Shown piece after piece: positions 33,160 to 44,418 of a stretch of DNA of 64,000 nt. Both the position numbers and the translations under genes were made by a program. A model generated the notes under the pieces. It saw only the letters and a program-made list of their open reading frames with translations. It had not been told where the DNA came from and did not search any database. Within the stretch, counting starts at the first letter, position 1, and each line of letters opens with the position of its first letter. The stretch comes from Timema cristinae (lineage: Eukaryota > Arthropoda > Insecta > Phasmatodea > Timematidae). The stretch covers positions 9,550,642 through 9,614,641 of the forward strand of contig JBCFYV010011135.1 of the NCBI GenBank assembly GCA_039000515.1, given 5' to 3'.

Positions 33160-36100
33160 AATACTACATTTGTACTAATCCATTTCAAAATAAAATCTGA
33201 ATCAAATAGTTTAATAACAACTTTTTCATATCAAATCCAAATAGATTTGTGTTTGACCTAGTAGATGCTATTAACAATGTTACTTTTTAACCCAGTTACT
33301 TTTAAGTTCCATTAAAATAAATAAATAGTGAAGGTGAGGGGGGGGGGGGAGAAGGGAAGGGGGTTGAAGAACCAGGCAAATTGAAATTAGTGACGGCTTG
33401 TCACTTTAGAAGCTGCAGGATTTGGCTGATTAAGTTTTTTAATTATCTCTAAGTAATACACTTAAAAGTAGGCATTTCAGCAATATTAAGTAAAAAAAAA
33501 TTCATTGATTTAAACTCAAATAAAAAAATATCACAAACGATATGTTAAATAAAATACTATTCAAATTCAGTTCAAAGAACATGAATCTGTTGTATAGACT
33601 TTATGGCTGAGCTATTAGTGTGCATAAATATATGCATATTCATTTTCCTCAAAAGTTCAAGAGAAACAGTACAAAGAGTTTTCCACATCACAGCCACAAA
33701 TCCAGCCCTTTTTTGGGTATGCATCTTTATAATTGAACTGCATTTTGAAAACTTGGATTTTCTTCGTTTCTGTTTGTTCAAAACAGAATTCAGGACATGA
33801 CCTAGCTAATGATTTCAATTTCCTTTTTTGATTAAGAGTTGATCTTGAAATATTTATTATCTAAGCACGTGAATTGAAAATTCACAACATATAACTTAAC
33901 ATATCAACATCATTCTAAAATTAACCCTACATAGAAACACACTATACACAGCTCAAATATTTGCATTTATATGCAGGAACACACAGGGTTTCTGATGACA
34001 ATATTGCTGGTTCACACTATACACAACACATATCTCAAGAGCTTTCAACTTAAGGTGCATATGGGAAAGCAGCTTTACATACAGAAAAGGCACGGCTACC
34101 TAAAGCTCCAGATGGCTGACGACAATATATTAAGGAGTGGGAAGGTTTAGTCTCACACTGTGAGACGCTGACAGCCTCACACCTGACAACTGCATTCTAT
34201 TTCAAAACCATTGCCTGCTATTACATAAACATATAATTCTTGAAACCATTATAGCAAGATAAAATTGTCATGAAAGTGCGAATAGTAATTTTGCATGTTT
34301 GTTCATCAGGAATTACCATTCTTTTTTTCATGCAATTTTGTTTATAGCCTGAACATGTAGTCAAATGGGATGAGAAAAATTAAAAATGCATGCAATTTAT
34401 AAATTGCTGGTAATTATTGTAGCATCTGATGAGCTACAACGTTGTATTTTAAGAATATGGACACTAAAACATTACTAGTAATATACCACCACAACCATAA
34501 TAGTATAATCTCCTAAACTCACTGAGGCCCAAACCACTGTTTACATCCCGAGTTGGCTATCTCCCAGGCTACGCAACCGACCATCGCAAACATGTTGTTA
34601 TGACTGACAGCGCGAGACCTGGAGGCTCGTCAACACCGCGTGGTCGCAAGTACAACGTTCCGGCGCTAGAGGGTTTCCGAAGCCACTAGACTGTTCTGGA
34701 TCCCTCCCGGGCCTACTCGTCACATGTTCCCCGTCTATTTTTACCCCTTCCCTTTCTTTTCTCTCTATGTTTCCGTCTTGTGTGTGTAACCCCTACTTCC
34801 CCCCTTTCTGAGCAATAGTTATCGAATAAATACCGGCAGGAGATCTATCTTGAGCACATCTAAGTGTTCACAAAACAAAAATGTAAGATTTAAATTAAGT
34901 TTCGGCCTTTGTAAGTCTAAATTCATTTTCGGCTTTAAAAGTATAATAAATGTTCAGAGTCCTTCAAACTTATGAGAAAATATTCACAGTCCTTCAGACT
35001 TATGAGAAAATATTCACAGTCCTTCAGACTTAATAAATGTTCAGAATCTTTACTATAGAAAGATATGATTACATATTTAGTAATTTTATAATGAATAGTA
35101 TGTTATTTACAAGGAAAGATTTGACAAATATTCAGAGTCCTTCCGATTTATATTAAATACTAAGTATCTATCCAATTTATGGAAATTATTGTAAAAATTC
35201 AGAGTCCTTATTAAGGAAAGCATGTTATATACTCAGATTTATTTTTTGTCATTCTGACTTATAAATACAATTGATGATATTGCAAGATAAATACCCAAGA
35301 TGTTTTCTATGGATCATATATATATATATTTATTTTGTTTATCAATAAAACTTGCGATTAGCTATTGAACTCTTGACATGCTGACGTATACTCTTATTTA
35401 ACTAAATTTTAAAATCTTCCTGGAAATATTCTTTAATCCTTTTATTGTTGGTAGTGCAATAATGCCGGGTGGGTTCGGTGGAAACATGAGTGTATATATT
35501 ATATAATAATATATACTTTTGGTTGTCCTATCTGCTCACTCTGCATTTATTCCCCCCCCCCCCCTTTTATGTTTAATTTTGTATGCCCGCCTTGGTCCTG
35601 GAGGACAAAAAAGGCGCTACATTATTAATTCAGAGGCGTAAATTAATATTGCGAAATAATTGACAATTAACACTGGTATACAATGTATTTAAATTAATTG
35701 AACAGGTAAAATTAAAACAAGTTATAGCATTATAAAAGTTTAAAATTACTTTACCTTTAATTGACGTTATAAAAAATTATTAGTGAAAAAATTAATATTA
35801 TATTTATAAAACAACCTAAACTCCGTTTAATTCGATGACAAGGCTTTTCCACTTCTTCCTCGTTTAGCCACTCAGCATATTTATTGCTGCCTGAAGTCCA
35901 AACGGATTGCAATGCGCCCTCCATCAATTTTGCCCGTCTTTCTCTGTATTATGAAAGCATTGTTCTGACCTCCCTCATACCTTTGTCAGCAAAAATAAGC
36001 AAAGCTTGAACCCCCCACCCCCCCCCCTTCCCCATAAAGGTGCTTACATAATACTTGAATGCCCCCAAACAACAAAAAACAATGTGGAAAATTACAAATT

Positions 36101-36310
36101 ACCTTCATAATGGTTTTTGTTGTAAAAATTCATAAATAATTTTTGTTGTAAAAATTCATAAATAATTCTTGTTTTGTTTGAATATTAAAATTCAAAAGAC
36201 AGACACAAACACTTCAGTTATTACTGGTTTAAAAACTATGATGGCAATAATTAAGTCATCCAGGCCATTATTAATACTTCAGCTACTATTACTTCATACC
36301 CCAGTCCCTG
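33160..36310. other. Intron 3 sequence, no gene seen
   Basis: It contains a short tandem repeat of about 34 bp at 34945-35050 ('TATTCACAGTCCTTCAGACT' + 'TATGAGAAAA'), an unusually GC-rich block at 34535-34740 that differs from its surroundings, homopolymer C/G runs (33339, 35551, 36010) and (TA)n at 35320. ORFs of 65-69 codons around 33572-33800 are overlapping antisense and unconvincing. Confidence 0.4.
34945..35050 (+). repeat. Short tandem repeat, about 34-bp unit
   Basis: Three adjacent units share '(G)TTCA(C/G)AGTCCTTCA(A/G)ACTTATGAGAAAATA', with further diverged 'TTCAGAGTCCTT' echoes at about 35130 and 35200. Confidence 0.8.
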
Positions 36311-36313
36311 GCT

Positions 36314-38640
36314 AATCATCATCATTAACTGTTTCTAGCCTCTGGCTGGGTCAGTTTAGTAAAATGCCTCTATCCTTCCACCTTTCTTCTCCTCATTTGA
36401 ACATATTCTGTTGTTCGCTCCTCCCATCTTTTTCTTGGCCTCTGTTGCGGTCTTCTACATACTTCATTGCCAACATTTTCTTTGGCAGCCTCTTTTTTTC
36501 CATCCTCATTACATGACCATACCAAGTCAGTTTTCCTTCCTCTACTATCTCATGTACTCCCTTTACTCCCACTCCTTTCCGGATTGCTTCATTTCTAATC
36601 TTGTTTCCCATTAACATGCCCTTCTTACACACCTATAAAACAACTCTCTCTGGTGCCCCCTTCTCATTACATCTCTCTACTTTCACCTTTCGCCTCAATC
36701 ACGCTTCCATGGTATTTTACGTTCTGTAGTTTTCTCAGCTCTACTCCATCCGACTTTATAGCTTTATTAGGCCTTATCCTCTTTGTCATTACCATAACTT
36801 CACATTTTGTCATGCTAAATTTCATTCCACGCTCCTCCTTACTTCCTCATTCCATTCTTGTATTTGTTCCTGTACTTTATCTTCCTTCCCCCCTCCCCTC
36901 ACACCATCAAGTCAACAGAAACCATGGCTTTCATTCTTTCCTCCCTCAGTTTTCCCGCCACTTTGTACATGAGCATTTCCATTACCATTGCAAATAGTAA
37001 TGTGAAATGGCACTCCCCTGCTTCATCCAATTTTTTATTTGGAACCACCCCGTCCTCCCACTCTCCATTTTAAGACAACTCTTGTTATCCTCATACATGC
37101 TTTTCACTCTCATTACAATTCCTCTTTCCACTTTGGTTTCCTCTATTGCTTTACAAATATTTTAATTCTATCTACGTTATCATATGCCTTCTCCACATCC
37201 ATTAAAACTATTACCAAGTCTTTCCCATATGATACCTTCCTTCTATTGACTGTCGTATGGTAAAGATTAAGTCTATTGTAGACCTCTGTTTGTTAAATCC
37301 ATCATTTTATTTTTTATTCTCTTTTCCAGTATCTTATATTTTTGTGCAGTGGCATATCAGCATTATCCTCCTAAAATGTGTACACCTCTTTGTTTCCTTT
37401 CTTGAAAATAAGTATTATAACACCCTTTTTCCAGTCTTTAAGTACCTTGTTCTTCCAAACCACTCTCATCATCCTGTATAACTATTCAATACCTACTTCA
37501 CGTGCAGCTCTATCATTTTCATCATCGGTCCGGCTACATTTGCTGCTTTTCCTTATTTCATAATTTCCAATGTATCCTCCACTTATTTCTATATGGGACC
37601 TCTTTCCTCCTCTTCTATTTCTCTCCTCCTTGGTTTCACTCTCATCCCTTTCCTCTTTCGCGTTGAAAATCTTCTCGAAATATCTCATCCATAGTTCCTT
37701 TTCTTCCTCTTCTATCTTCAATGTTCTTTCTTCTTCCTTCTTCATTCATCATTCTAACTTCTCGTAGTTTCTCTCCTCCTCTTTCTTACTTGGCCATATA
37801 ACACCTTATTACTTCCTTCCACGTCCCGTTTCAGCATTTTTTCATCCAATCCTCCCTGACTTCGCGTACAACTTGTTTCGCTCTTTTCCTAGTCTCTCCC
37901 TTTTCCCTCTTTTTCTATTATTAAAACTCCTTCTGAATGCTTTATTCCTCTCCTCCACTGCTTCCTTCACCCTGTCGTTTCACCAGGGAATATCCTTCCA
38001 CTTCCTCTTATTACTTGTCCTCCCACTGACCTCCTCTGCAGCTCCCACCAAGTTGTTCCTAAACCTTTCACATTCAACGTCTACACTTTGCGTCTCATCG
38101 TTGTGTATTAGGCTTTTTGCCTTTCTTAGGTACAGCTTTCTCCTCTTGATTTTTTTAGTCTTCACACCTTTATACTTTGATTTTTGCTCCCCATCTCAAT
38201 TGTATCTAGTGATCTTATGGCTATCTTTTTTTCTTATACCAGCTGTTTGCCACTTTCATTTTATTTATTGCACATAACTACAACAGACTTCTACCCTCCT
38301 CATTTCTCTCTCTCCATCCTTCTTTCACTAGCACCTCCTAAAATTCTCCCTTTTTTTCTCCTACAGTTGCATTAAGATCCCCCATTACTACCTGATACTA
38401 GATTCCCATATGCCTTTTTAGGTCTTCCTCAAACTTTTATTTCTCTTCTGTAGGTTATCCCACTTTTGCGGCATACACTTTTATCACCTACACCTTTTTC
38501 CCTTGTCAGTTAATGTCAGCTTTATTATTTGATCATTCGTCCCTACCAGCACCGCCTGCAGCCTTTCTCTCACTACAATGCCTATTCTATTTCTTCTCAC
38601 TTTATCGTTTCCCTTCTACTTTCAGGTAAAATACGGTAGA
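36314..38640 (-). pseudogene. RTE-like LINE, minus strand, multiply broken
   Basis: On the minus strand, from 38640 leftward: endonuclease pieces ('RRNRIGIVVRERL', '.MGDLNATVGE'), linker ('RKWKDIPW', 'LWMRYFEKIFN'), RT ('DLVIVLMDVEKAYDNVDRI' near 37210-37150; 'FAMVMEMLMYKVAGKLREE' near 37000-36940), and the C-terminus 'IVEEGKLTWYGHVMRME' (36560-36510). The 3' end reads 'TTTTACTAAACTGACCCAGC' then '(ATG)n' at 36325-36314. The 'WYGHV.R' C-terminal motif and the triplet tail suggest an RTE-type or related element. Numerous stops and frameshifts; many long plus-strand ORFs here are shadows of its low-complexity complement. It lies in intron 3 of gene 1. Confidence 0.8.
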
Positions 38641-39407
38641 CTAGTTGATTATTATTTTGGTTGAAAACCAACAATAACATAACGCTCACACCCTAATTCC
38701 TATAAAAAAATGTAAAGATATGTTCATGATCAACAAAAATGTAAGAATAAAATATTTTATTAATATTTTAATAGTGGATAAGGGTTAGTTTCTATAGAAA
38801 GTTATTGGTGACTTAATCCAACATGATTATAGTGCAAACTTAATAACCAGGCCCCATAACATTGATTTAACATTTAACTGAATATATGAGTTCTAAAATG
38901 ACTTCATAATAATTTATTAATCAAAAATTGTAATATTTGAAATTTATATCTATGGGATAAAATTAGCCTCTTATGCATTCATTGTCCATTTCTTTTGTTG
39001 TTTGTTTTATATGTTCCTATCTAATCATTCTATTCTTTCCCAATTTCTTTTCTCCCCTTTTCGTGTTTTTTTGGTTTCTTATTTTAAGAATTTGCATTGT
39101 GCATTTAGCACTCCCTTCTGATGTGAGCTGATACAATGAAACTAGTCAAGGGATTGGGCAATAACAATATATTTTTTTCAAGAGGCCGCCACTACCTCTT
39201 TGTCCATTAGTAGCAGTCCAAATTGTAAACTGTTTTATTTTCATTTTAAAACCCATATTGTGTTAGTTCCGTTTTATCTTTTTTGTACTCTTTTTTTTCA
39301 ATATGACAAATGTACATACCTCAAAATTAAAAAGAGGTTTTCCTTAAATAGCTATGTATCCCGAGATTTTTTACAGTTGGAATTAAGTTAATTTATTTTT
39401 ATTCCAG

Positions 39408-40916
39408 CTACCTCAAGAAACACCGCTTGCCCTTGTAAAGAAAAGGAGATCTCGATTCATGAATGATGAAAACAAAGGCGAATATGTTTCAAAATATTGC
39501 AGGATTCCTGTCCCTATCAAGACTATTAATAAGGATGATAGCAAATCTAAATTGAAAAACTCAACTGCAAAGTCCAACATTAAACAAACCATCCGCACTG
39601 TTCACCAGCGCTCTGCTGTACACTCGGATGTTTCCTCTTTTGTTCAAGAAGACACCAACCATCACCCAGAATCTTCTTCTCAAAATACAGTTTTAAGTCA
39701 TTCTAAACAGGACATAAATTATCTTGCAGGAATGAACCATGTAAACGACAAAGAAAACCTTGATTCAATAGCAGATAATTGTGAACAGATTATAGACAAT
39801 ACAATTGAACTTATCCGTGAACATGAACTTAACATTAACAGCTCATTGGACGAGCTGACAAGCTCACCAATCATAGAAAAGGCTTGCTCTGACTTGGACT
39901 TGATGAGGCAGGAACACAGCTTATATAATAATACACCTAGATTCACTACTAAACCACCTGAAGAACCAATTCTTAAAAACATATTTCCTGTACATAGATA
40001 TGGTAAATTAACCTTACAGCCCCCCGAAGAACCAACATTAATCTTAACAGATAACATGCTTAAGCTGTTATCAAATCGACACACAACTGCATCATCAAGT
40101 TCTACAGTTCCATCCGTTCCTTTGACTAATGTCACCGAGTTTAATACAGTTAGTTCAAACAACATCAATACTACTACCAAGTCCTTCGACATGTTACCTA
40201 AGAACAATGTTGTCAATACATCTGTTCAGGATATGGCTGATTCATTGTGTAACTCACAAAATGTGGAGCTGTCATATGGTCCTCTTATGAAATCTGAACA
40301 GAGGAACAACAGTACCAGTTCTTCAGAAAATGACAATACATACTTAGCTGATTGTTTCAACAGTACAGTTGTTAATATGCCTCCAACATTGAATCAAACC
40401 ATTGGAGGGTCAGAAATTGAAAGTAATACTACAGAAGAAAAACAAGTTGCATCAAGTGGCGAGTTAAGTAATAGAGTTGTATTAGACCGTCAGACTGTAG
40501 AAATGATTAGTAATAAACTTAAAGAAGTTACAAATTTGTTTAACACAGCGTTATTGATAAATACTGAAAAATCACATGGAAATAAAACCAAACGTTGTTC
40601 CTCAGAAAGCAATGTGGAAGCGACACCACTCCGGCGCTCTTTAAGGCTTTTAAGTAAACCATCTGAAAATGGTGATATGTCGTTAACTAACATGCTCCCA
40701 AAGCTTGAAACTCCACTTAAGTCTGCGATAAAGAAACCCACAACATCAGCAGCAGGAAAAAATAAAGTTAAATTTTCAAATCTAGGCCAAAGAAGTTTGA
40801 AAACTCGCCAATTAACTCCAAAACCTCAAACGCCAAAGAAGATTGATATGAATACTCCAGCTAGGGTGCGATTTCTCTTGGATTTAGCTGGGAAAATTAA
40901 AAGCAATAATAAATAA
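39408..40916 (+). CDS. Gene 1, exon 4 (terminal), unrecognised cell-cycle-type nuclear protein
   Basis: The acceptor (TTTTTATTCCAG) ends at 39407; the frame is open from the first base and joins exon 3 in phase 0. The exon encodes residues 111-612, ending at TAA 40914-40916. The text is Ser/Thr/Asn-rich and low-complexity, so mostly disordered. Seen directly: a basic cluster 'KKRRSRF' near the start, a second KEN box ('NDKENL', residues 225-227), and a near-repeat 'PPEEP(I/T)L' spaced by about 27 residues. The basic C-terminus has clustered S/T-P sites ('TPLRRSLR', 'LETPLKSAIKKP', 'LTPKPQTPKK', 'NTPARVRF') and a 'KNKVKF' motif resembling a PP1 docking site. I do not recognise the family; securin, shugoshin and sororin were considered without decisive motifs. 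Confidence 0.85.
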   Translation, partial: LPQETPLALVKKRRSRFMNDENKGEYVSKYCRIPVPIKTINKDDSKSKLKNSTAKSNIKQTIRTVHQRSAVHSDVSSFVQEDTNHHPESSSQNTVLSHSKQDINYLAGMNHVNDKENLDSIADNCEQIIDNTIELIREHELNINSSLDELTSSPIIEKACSDLDLMRQEHSLYNNTPRFTTKPPEEPILKNIFPVHRYGKLTLQPPEEPTLILTDNMLKLLSNRHTTASSSSTVPSVPLTNVTEFNTVSSNNINTTTKSFDMLPKNNVVNTSVQDMADSLCNSQNVELSYGPLMKSEQRNNSTSSSENDNTYLADCFNSTVVNMPPTLNQTIGGSEIESNTTEEKQVASSGELSNRVVLDRQTVEMISNKLKEVTNLFNTALLINTEKSHGNKTKRCSSESNVEATPLRRSLRLLSKPSENGDMSLTNMLPKLETPLKSAIKKPTTSAAGKNKVKFSNLGQRSLKTRQLTPKPQTPKKIDMNTPARVRFLLDLAGKIKSNNK

Positions 40917-40931
40917 AACTTAATAAATAAA
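40912..40931 (+). terminator. Polyadenylation signals overlapping the gene 1 stop codon
   Basis: AATAAA occurs at 40912-40917, spanning the TAA stop at 40914-40916, and again at 40922-40927 and 40926-40931. If the first ones are used, the 3' UTR would be only tens of bases. Use is inferred; later signals exist in this AT-rich DNA. Confidence 0.55.
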
Positions 40932-41170
40932 ACTTGTGGGACTCGTACTTTCATTTTTATCAAAGTTCTAGTCTGGTTTGAATATTAGAGTTTTAGCTTC
41001 ATTATAATTTATATTGATTAAAATAGAGATTGAGTGAAAATATTGAACTTTTAGTTATCATTTTATAATATGTAGATAATTATGCATTATGTTCTTTAAC
41101 CTACAAACATAGAATTAAATTAATTTATCTTTTATTAAGTCAATTTATAAAAGTGATGATACATTAAGAT

Positions 41171-41236
41171 GGAGGCATTTTACTAAACTGACCCGGCCAC
41201 CGGCTGGAAACAGTTGATGATGATGATGATGATGGT
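41171..41236 (+). mobile_element. 3'-end stub of the RTE-like LINE
   Basis: 'GGAGGCATTTTACTAAACTG' 'ACCCGGCCACCGGCTGGAAA' 'CAGTTGATGATGATG..' is the same 3' terminus and (GAT)n tail as the minus-strand element ending at 36314. Only about 66 bp is present, which is an extreme 5' truncation. It is in the opposite orientation to the intron 3 copy. Confidence 0.8.
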
Positions 41237-41699
41237 AAGTAAAGATATCCTTAGTTATCACTTTTGAAGTGGTCAATTGAAACCAATTAAATAGGTTTCT
41301 GTTTTATAAAGTACCTAAAACAATTTTTGTATTTTTAAATAATTTGTTTAGCAAGTTTACATGTATAAAAATATATTTTAAGGCAAAATTTAGATCAAAG
41401 TGTTTACCATAATATATTTTTAAATATTTATAATTAATGTTGGTTAATATAGAATGATACTCAAATATTTGGCTATAGATGATGAGCAGGCAGACAGAAT
41501 GTGATGTTGAATAGATATTTACCTTAATTTCATCTGAACACAAGCAAGTTATGGGCTGTAAGTGACAACTGTGTTCCGCAGAAACATCCGAGCATGGCCA
41601 AATATTTAGGTTTCGTTCTGTTCCTGAAGTACAAACCATACTTTTGTTAGTTTTAGTATTAATAAATCCTCTCTATTTACATTTTCTTTGTTAGTTCAA

Positions 41700-42035
41700 C
41701 TTTGAATACAATAAAATAGTTTATAGTAAATACATCCCGGTGATGAACTATTTGTTAGCCCTTTAAGGTAGCTAGCTTACTTTACATCATTCCACTATGG
41801 TGCAGTTTATAAGATAGGACCATAGTGTAATCCATCAAGGTAAGAATGTTAACTTCCAAGGTAAACAAAGTGTACATTTTATTTAGTTTAGATTAACTGT
41901 ATCACAATAAAATAGTTTATAGTAAATAAATACCCGTGATGTATATTTTTTACTAGAGTAACTGTTATAAAATGTAAAAGTTTATTGTAAATGAATATCC
42001 ATGATGTAATTTTTTTTAAGGTTAACTGTAGCTTA
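41700..42035 (+). repeat. Three diverged direct repeats
   Basis: 'AATAAAATAGTTTATAGTAAAT' with following 'A.(C)CCCG(G)TGATG' occurs at about 41708 and 41906, and a more diverged 'TAAAAGTTTATTGTAAATGA' at about 41976. An old tandem or duplicated segment; no function is evident. Confidence 0.5.
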
Positions 42036-43466
42036 GATAAGATATTAAATTAATTTTTCCAATGATTCAATTTGCATCTCAACATTATTGTCAAGTATGT
42101 TACCACCATAGTGGTTTGGGGTGGGGATCCTGCCTAATGTTCTTTGATTGAAAAGGTTTGTTTTTAGCTTTAAATTGAGTTGGCTGATATTTGTTCAAAA
42201 AGATTATTAGTTTATCTATAACTTTCAAGAACAAGTTACTTATCCTTTAAGATTATGAAAGAAAAAAGGGACGATTTGAATCAACTTCATACTATGAAAT
42301 TAATATAATAGATACTGTAGCATTTAGTAATGTTTCCTAAAGATTTTCTCTTGTACTTAATATGAAGTAATGTCAAATTAGACCATTTAATGTCGGCAGC
42401 ATAGAAACAAACAACCCTCTTTAAAAAAAGCATTGTTAACATCAATTCAACATGACGTGTTGCTGAGAATGAGGGCCTATGCAATTTCTGATTGGTAGGG
42501 TCTTGAGCATTTAGGGGTTTAAATAGACCAGCTCACTGATCCTAAGCAGATTATTGTGTTTTCAAGTTTTAAAGTGTATCTTTATAAAGAAAACCTCTTC
42601 CATATTGTGCAATATTATGTTTATTCATTCACCTTTACTGTAGCCTCTTCCATTTATAATACAAGTTAAGTTTTTATTTGTGTGTCGAGACAGAGGCCAT
42701 AAAGGATATTTCAATTAAACTTGGTGATAATGTATTGACAAACTTAGAATAAATTGAGTGTTGGCTTTAACATGCCAAGAGGTGGATGAGAATAAAATAT
42801 AAATACAAGGGGACTGTGACCTGAAAAAGAACTAGATTTTGTAGTTTTGTAGTTTCACTTAACCCATTCCCTGGTGTGTATTTAGCACAGCCATTTTTCT
42901 ACTCTTATTTGAAACACATTTTCATTATTCACTTATTCTCTCATTTATTGCGTGATTCTTGGTCATATTTAACTTGTAGCCCCATCTATTAGCTTCATTA
43001 TAAAGTATTCAGACTGACTAGAAGTTTAGTAGTTCATTAATAGATGGCATTACAATAACTTATTGCAATTAAACTTTGATTTGCTCCTGCACCAGGGAAT
43101 GAGTTAGAGACATTTTGATGGTTTTAACTTTTTATATATTAAAACATTTTCCACTGTATTAATACACTTAAATGTTAACCATTTAATCAAATGTATTTTT
43201 TCTAATAAAAATTCATTCAACCTCACTATTAATTGACCCTACTCCAACTCCTGTTGCACATCTTGACAAAGAGGTGCCCTTAGGAGACTGGCTAGCACCA
43301 ATACTTTATTTCTATGGTAATAAGGTAGCTCATATAGGTAACTTTTTTCACAAATATTTACTTTTCTCCAAAACAATATTTAGCAATATATTTATCTCTG
43401 AACTTCTCTACTTTCTTATCTCATATTTTATTTGAAATATTTAACGTGCAGTTTATGAACTGACTG
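42036..43466. other. No gene seen
   Basis: AT-rich intergenic DNA downstream of gene 1. Short ORFs show no recognisable domain and no defined repeats were identified. Confidence 0.4.
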
Positions 43467-44418
43467 ACATTAATTAGTACATATCTTAGTAACTTAACTC
43501 AAGAAACGACACAACACACAGTTCACTGGATGTTAATTAGTACATATCTTAGTAACTTAACTCAAGAAACGACACAACACACAGTTCACTGGATGTTAAT
43601 TAGTACATATCTTAGTAACTTAACTCAAGAAACGACACAACACACAGTTCACTGGATGTTAATTAGTACATATCTTAGTAACTTAACTCAAGAAACGACA
43701 CAACACACAGTTCACTGGATGTTAATTAGTACATATCTTAGTAACTTAACTCAAGAAACGACAACACACAGTTCACTGGATGTTAATTAGTACATATCTT
43801 AGTAACTTAACTCAAGAAACGACACAACACACAGTTCACTGGATGTTAATTAGTACATATCTTAGTAACTTAACTCAAGAAACGACACAACACACAGTTC
43901 ACTGGATGTTAATTAGTACATATCTTAGTAACTTAACTCAAGAAACGACACAACACACAGTTCACTGGATGTTAATTAGTACATATCTTAGTAACTTAAC
44001 TCAAGAAACGACACAACACACAGTTCACTGGATGTTAATTAGTACATATCTTAGTAACTTAACTCAAGAAACGACACAACACACAGTTCACTGGATGTTA
44101 ATTAGTACATATCTTAGTAACTTAACTCAAGAAACGACACAACACACAGTTCACTGGATGTTAATTAGTACATATCTTAGTAACTTAACTCAAGAAACGA
44201 CACAACACACAGTTCACTGGATGTTAATTAGTACATATCTTAGTAACTTAACTCAAGAAACGACACAACACACAGTTCACTGGATGTTAATTAGTACATA
44301 TCTTAGTAACTTAACTCAAGAAACGACACAACACACAGTTCACTGGATGTTAATTAGTACATATCTTAGTAACTTAACTCAAGAAACGACACAACACACA
44401 GTTCACTGGATGTTAATT
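43467..44418 (+). repeat. 63-bp minisatellite, 15 units, each an open 21-codon cassette
   Basis: Unit boundaries fall at 43530, 43593, 43656, 43719 and 43780, then every 63 bp to 44410; the first unit (43467-43529) is imperfect. The units look identical by eye except one of 61 bp (43719-43779), which lost AC in 'GACACAACACAC'. Because 63 is a multiple of three and one frame lacks stops, the array encodes head-to-tail 21-residue repeats (MLISTYLSNLT...VHW). The 2-bp deletion splits this into ORFs 43530-43790 and 43780-44490. Without splice sites or a promoter I treat it as non-coding satellite rather than a gene. Confidence 0.95.

Noticed and set aside
36411..38375. Many plus-strand Ser/Phe/Leu-rich ORFs (up to 134 codons)
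   Set aside because: They are complements of the Lys/Glu-rich minus-strand LINE, whose motifs are recognisable in the other direction.
39719..40216. 165-codon minus-strand ORF
   Set aside because: Antisense shadow of gene 1 exon 4.
40620..40720. Shugoshin C-terminal box in gene 1 ('RRSLRLLSKPS')
   Set aside because: The RRSxR start is suggestive, but the Tyr-x-Glu-Pro and following basic residues of the shugoshin motif are missing, and no N-terminal coiled coil is visible.
43467..44418. Regular repeat array that could be mistaken for a CRISPR array
   Set aside because: Units are contiguous head-to-tail 63-bp copies with no unique spacers, and the context is eukaryotic.
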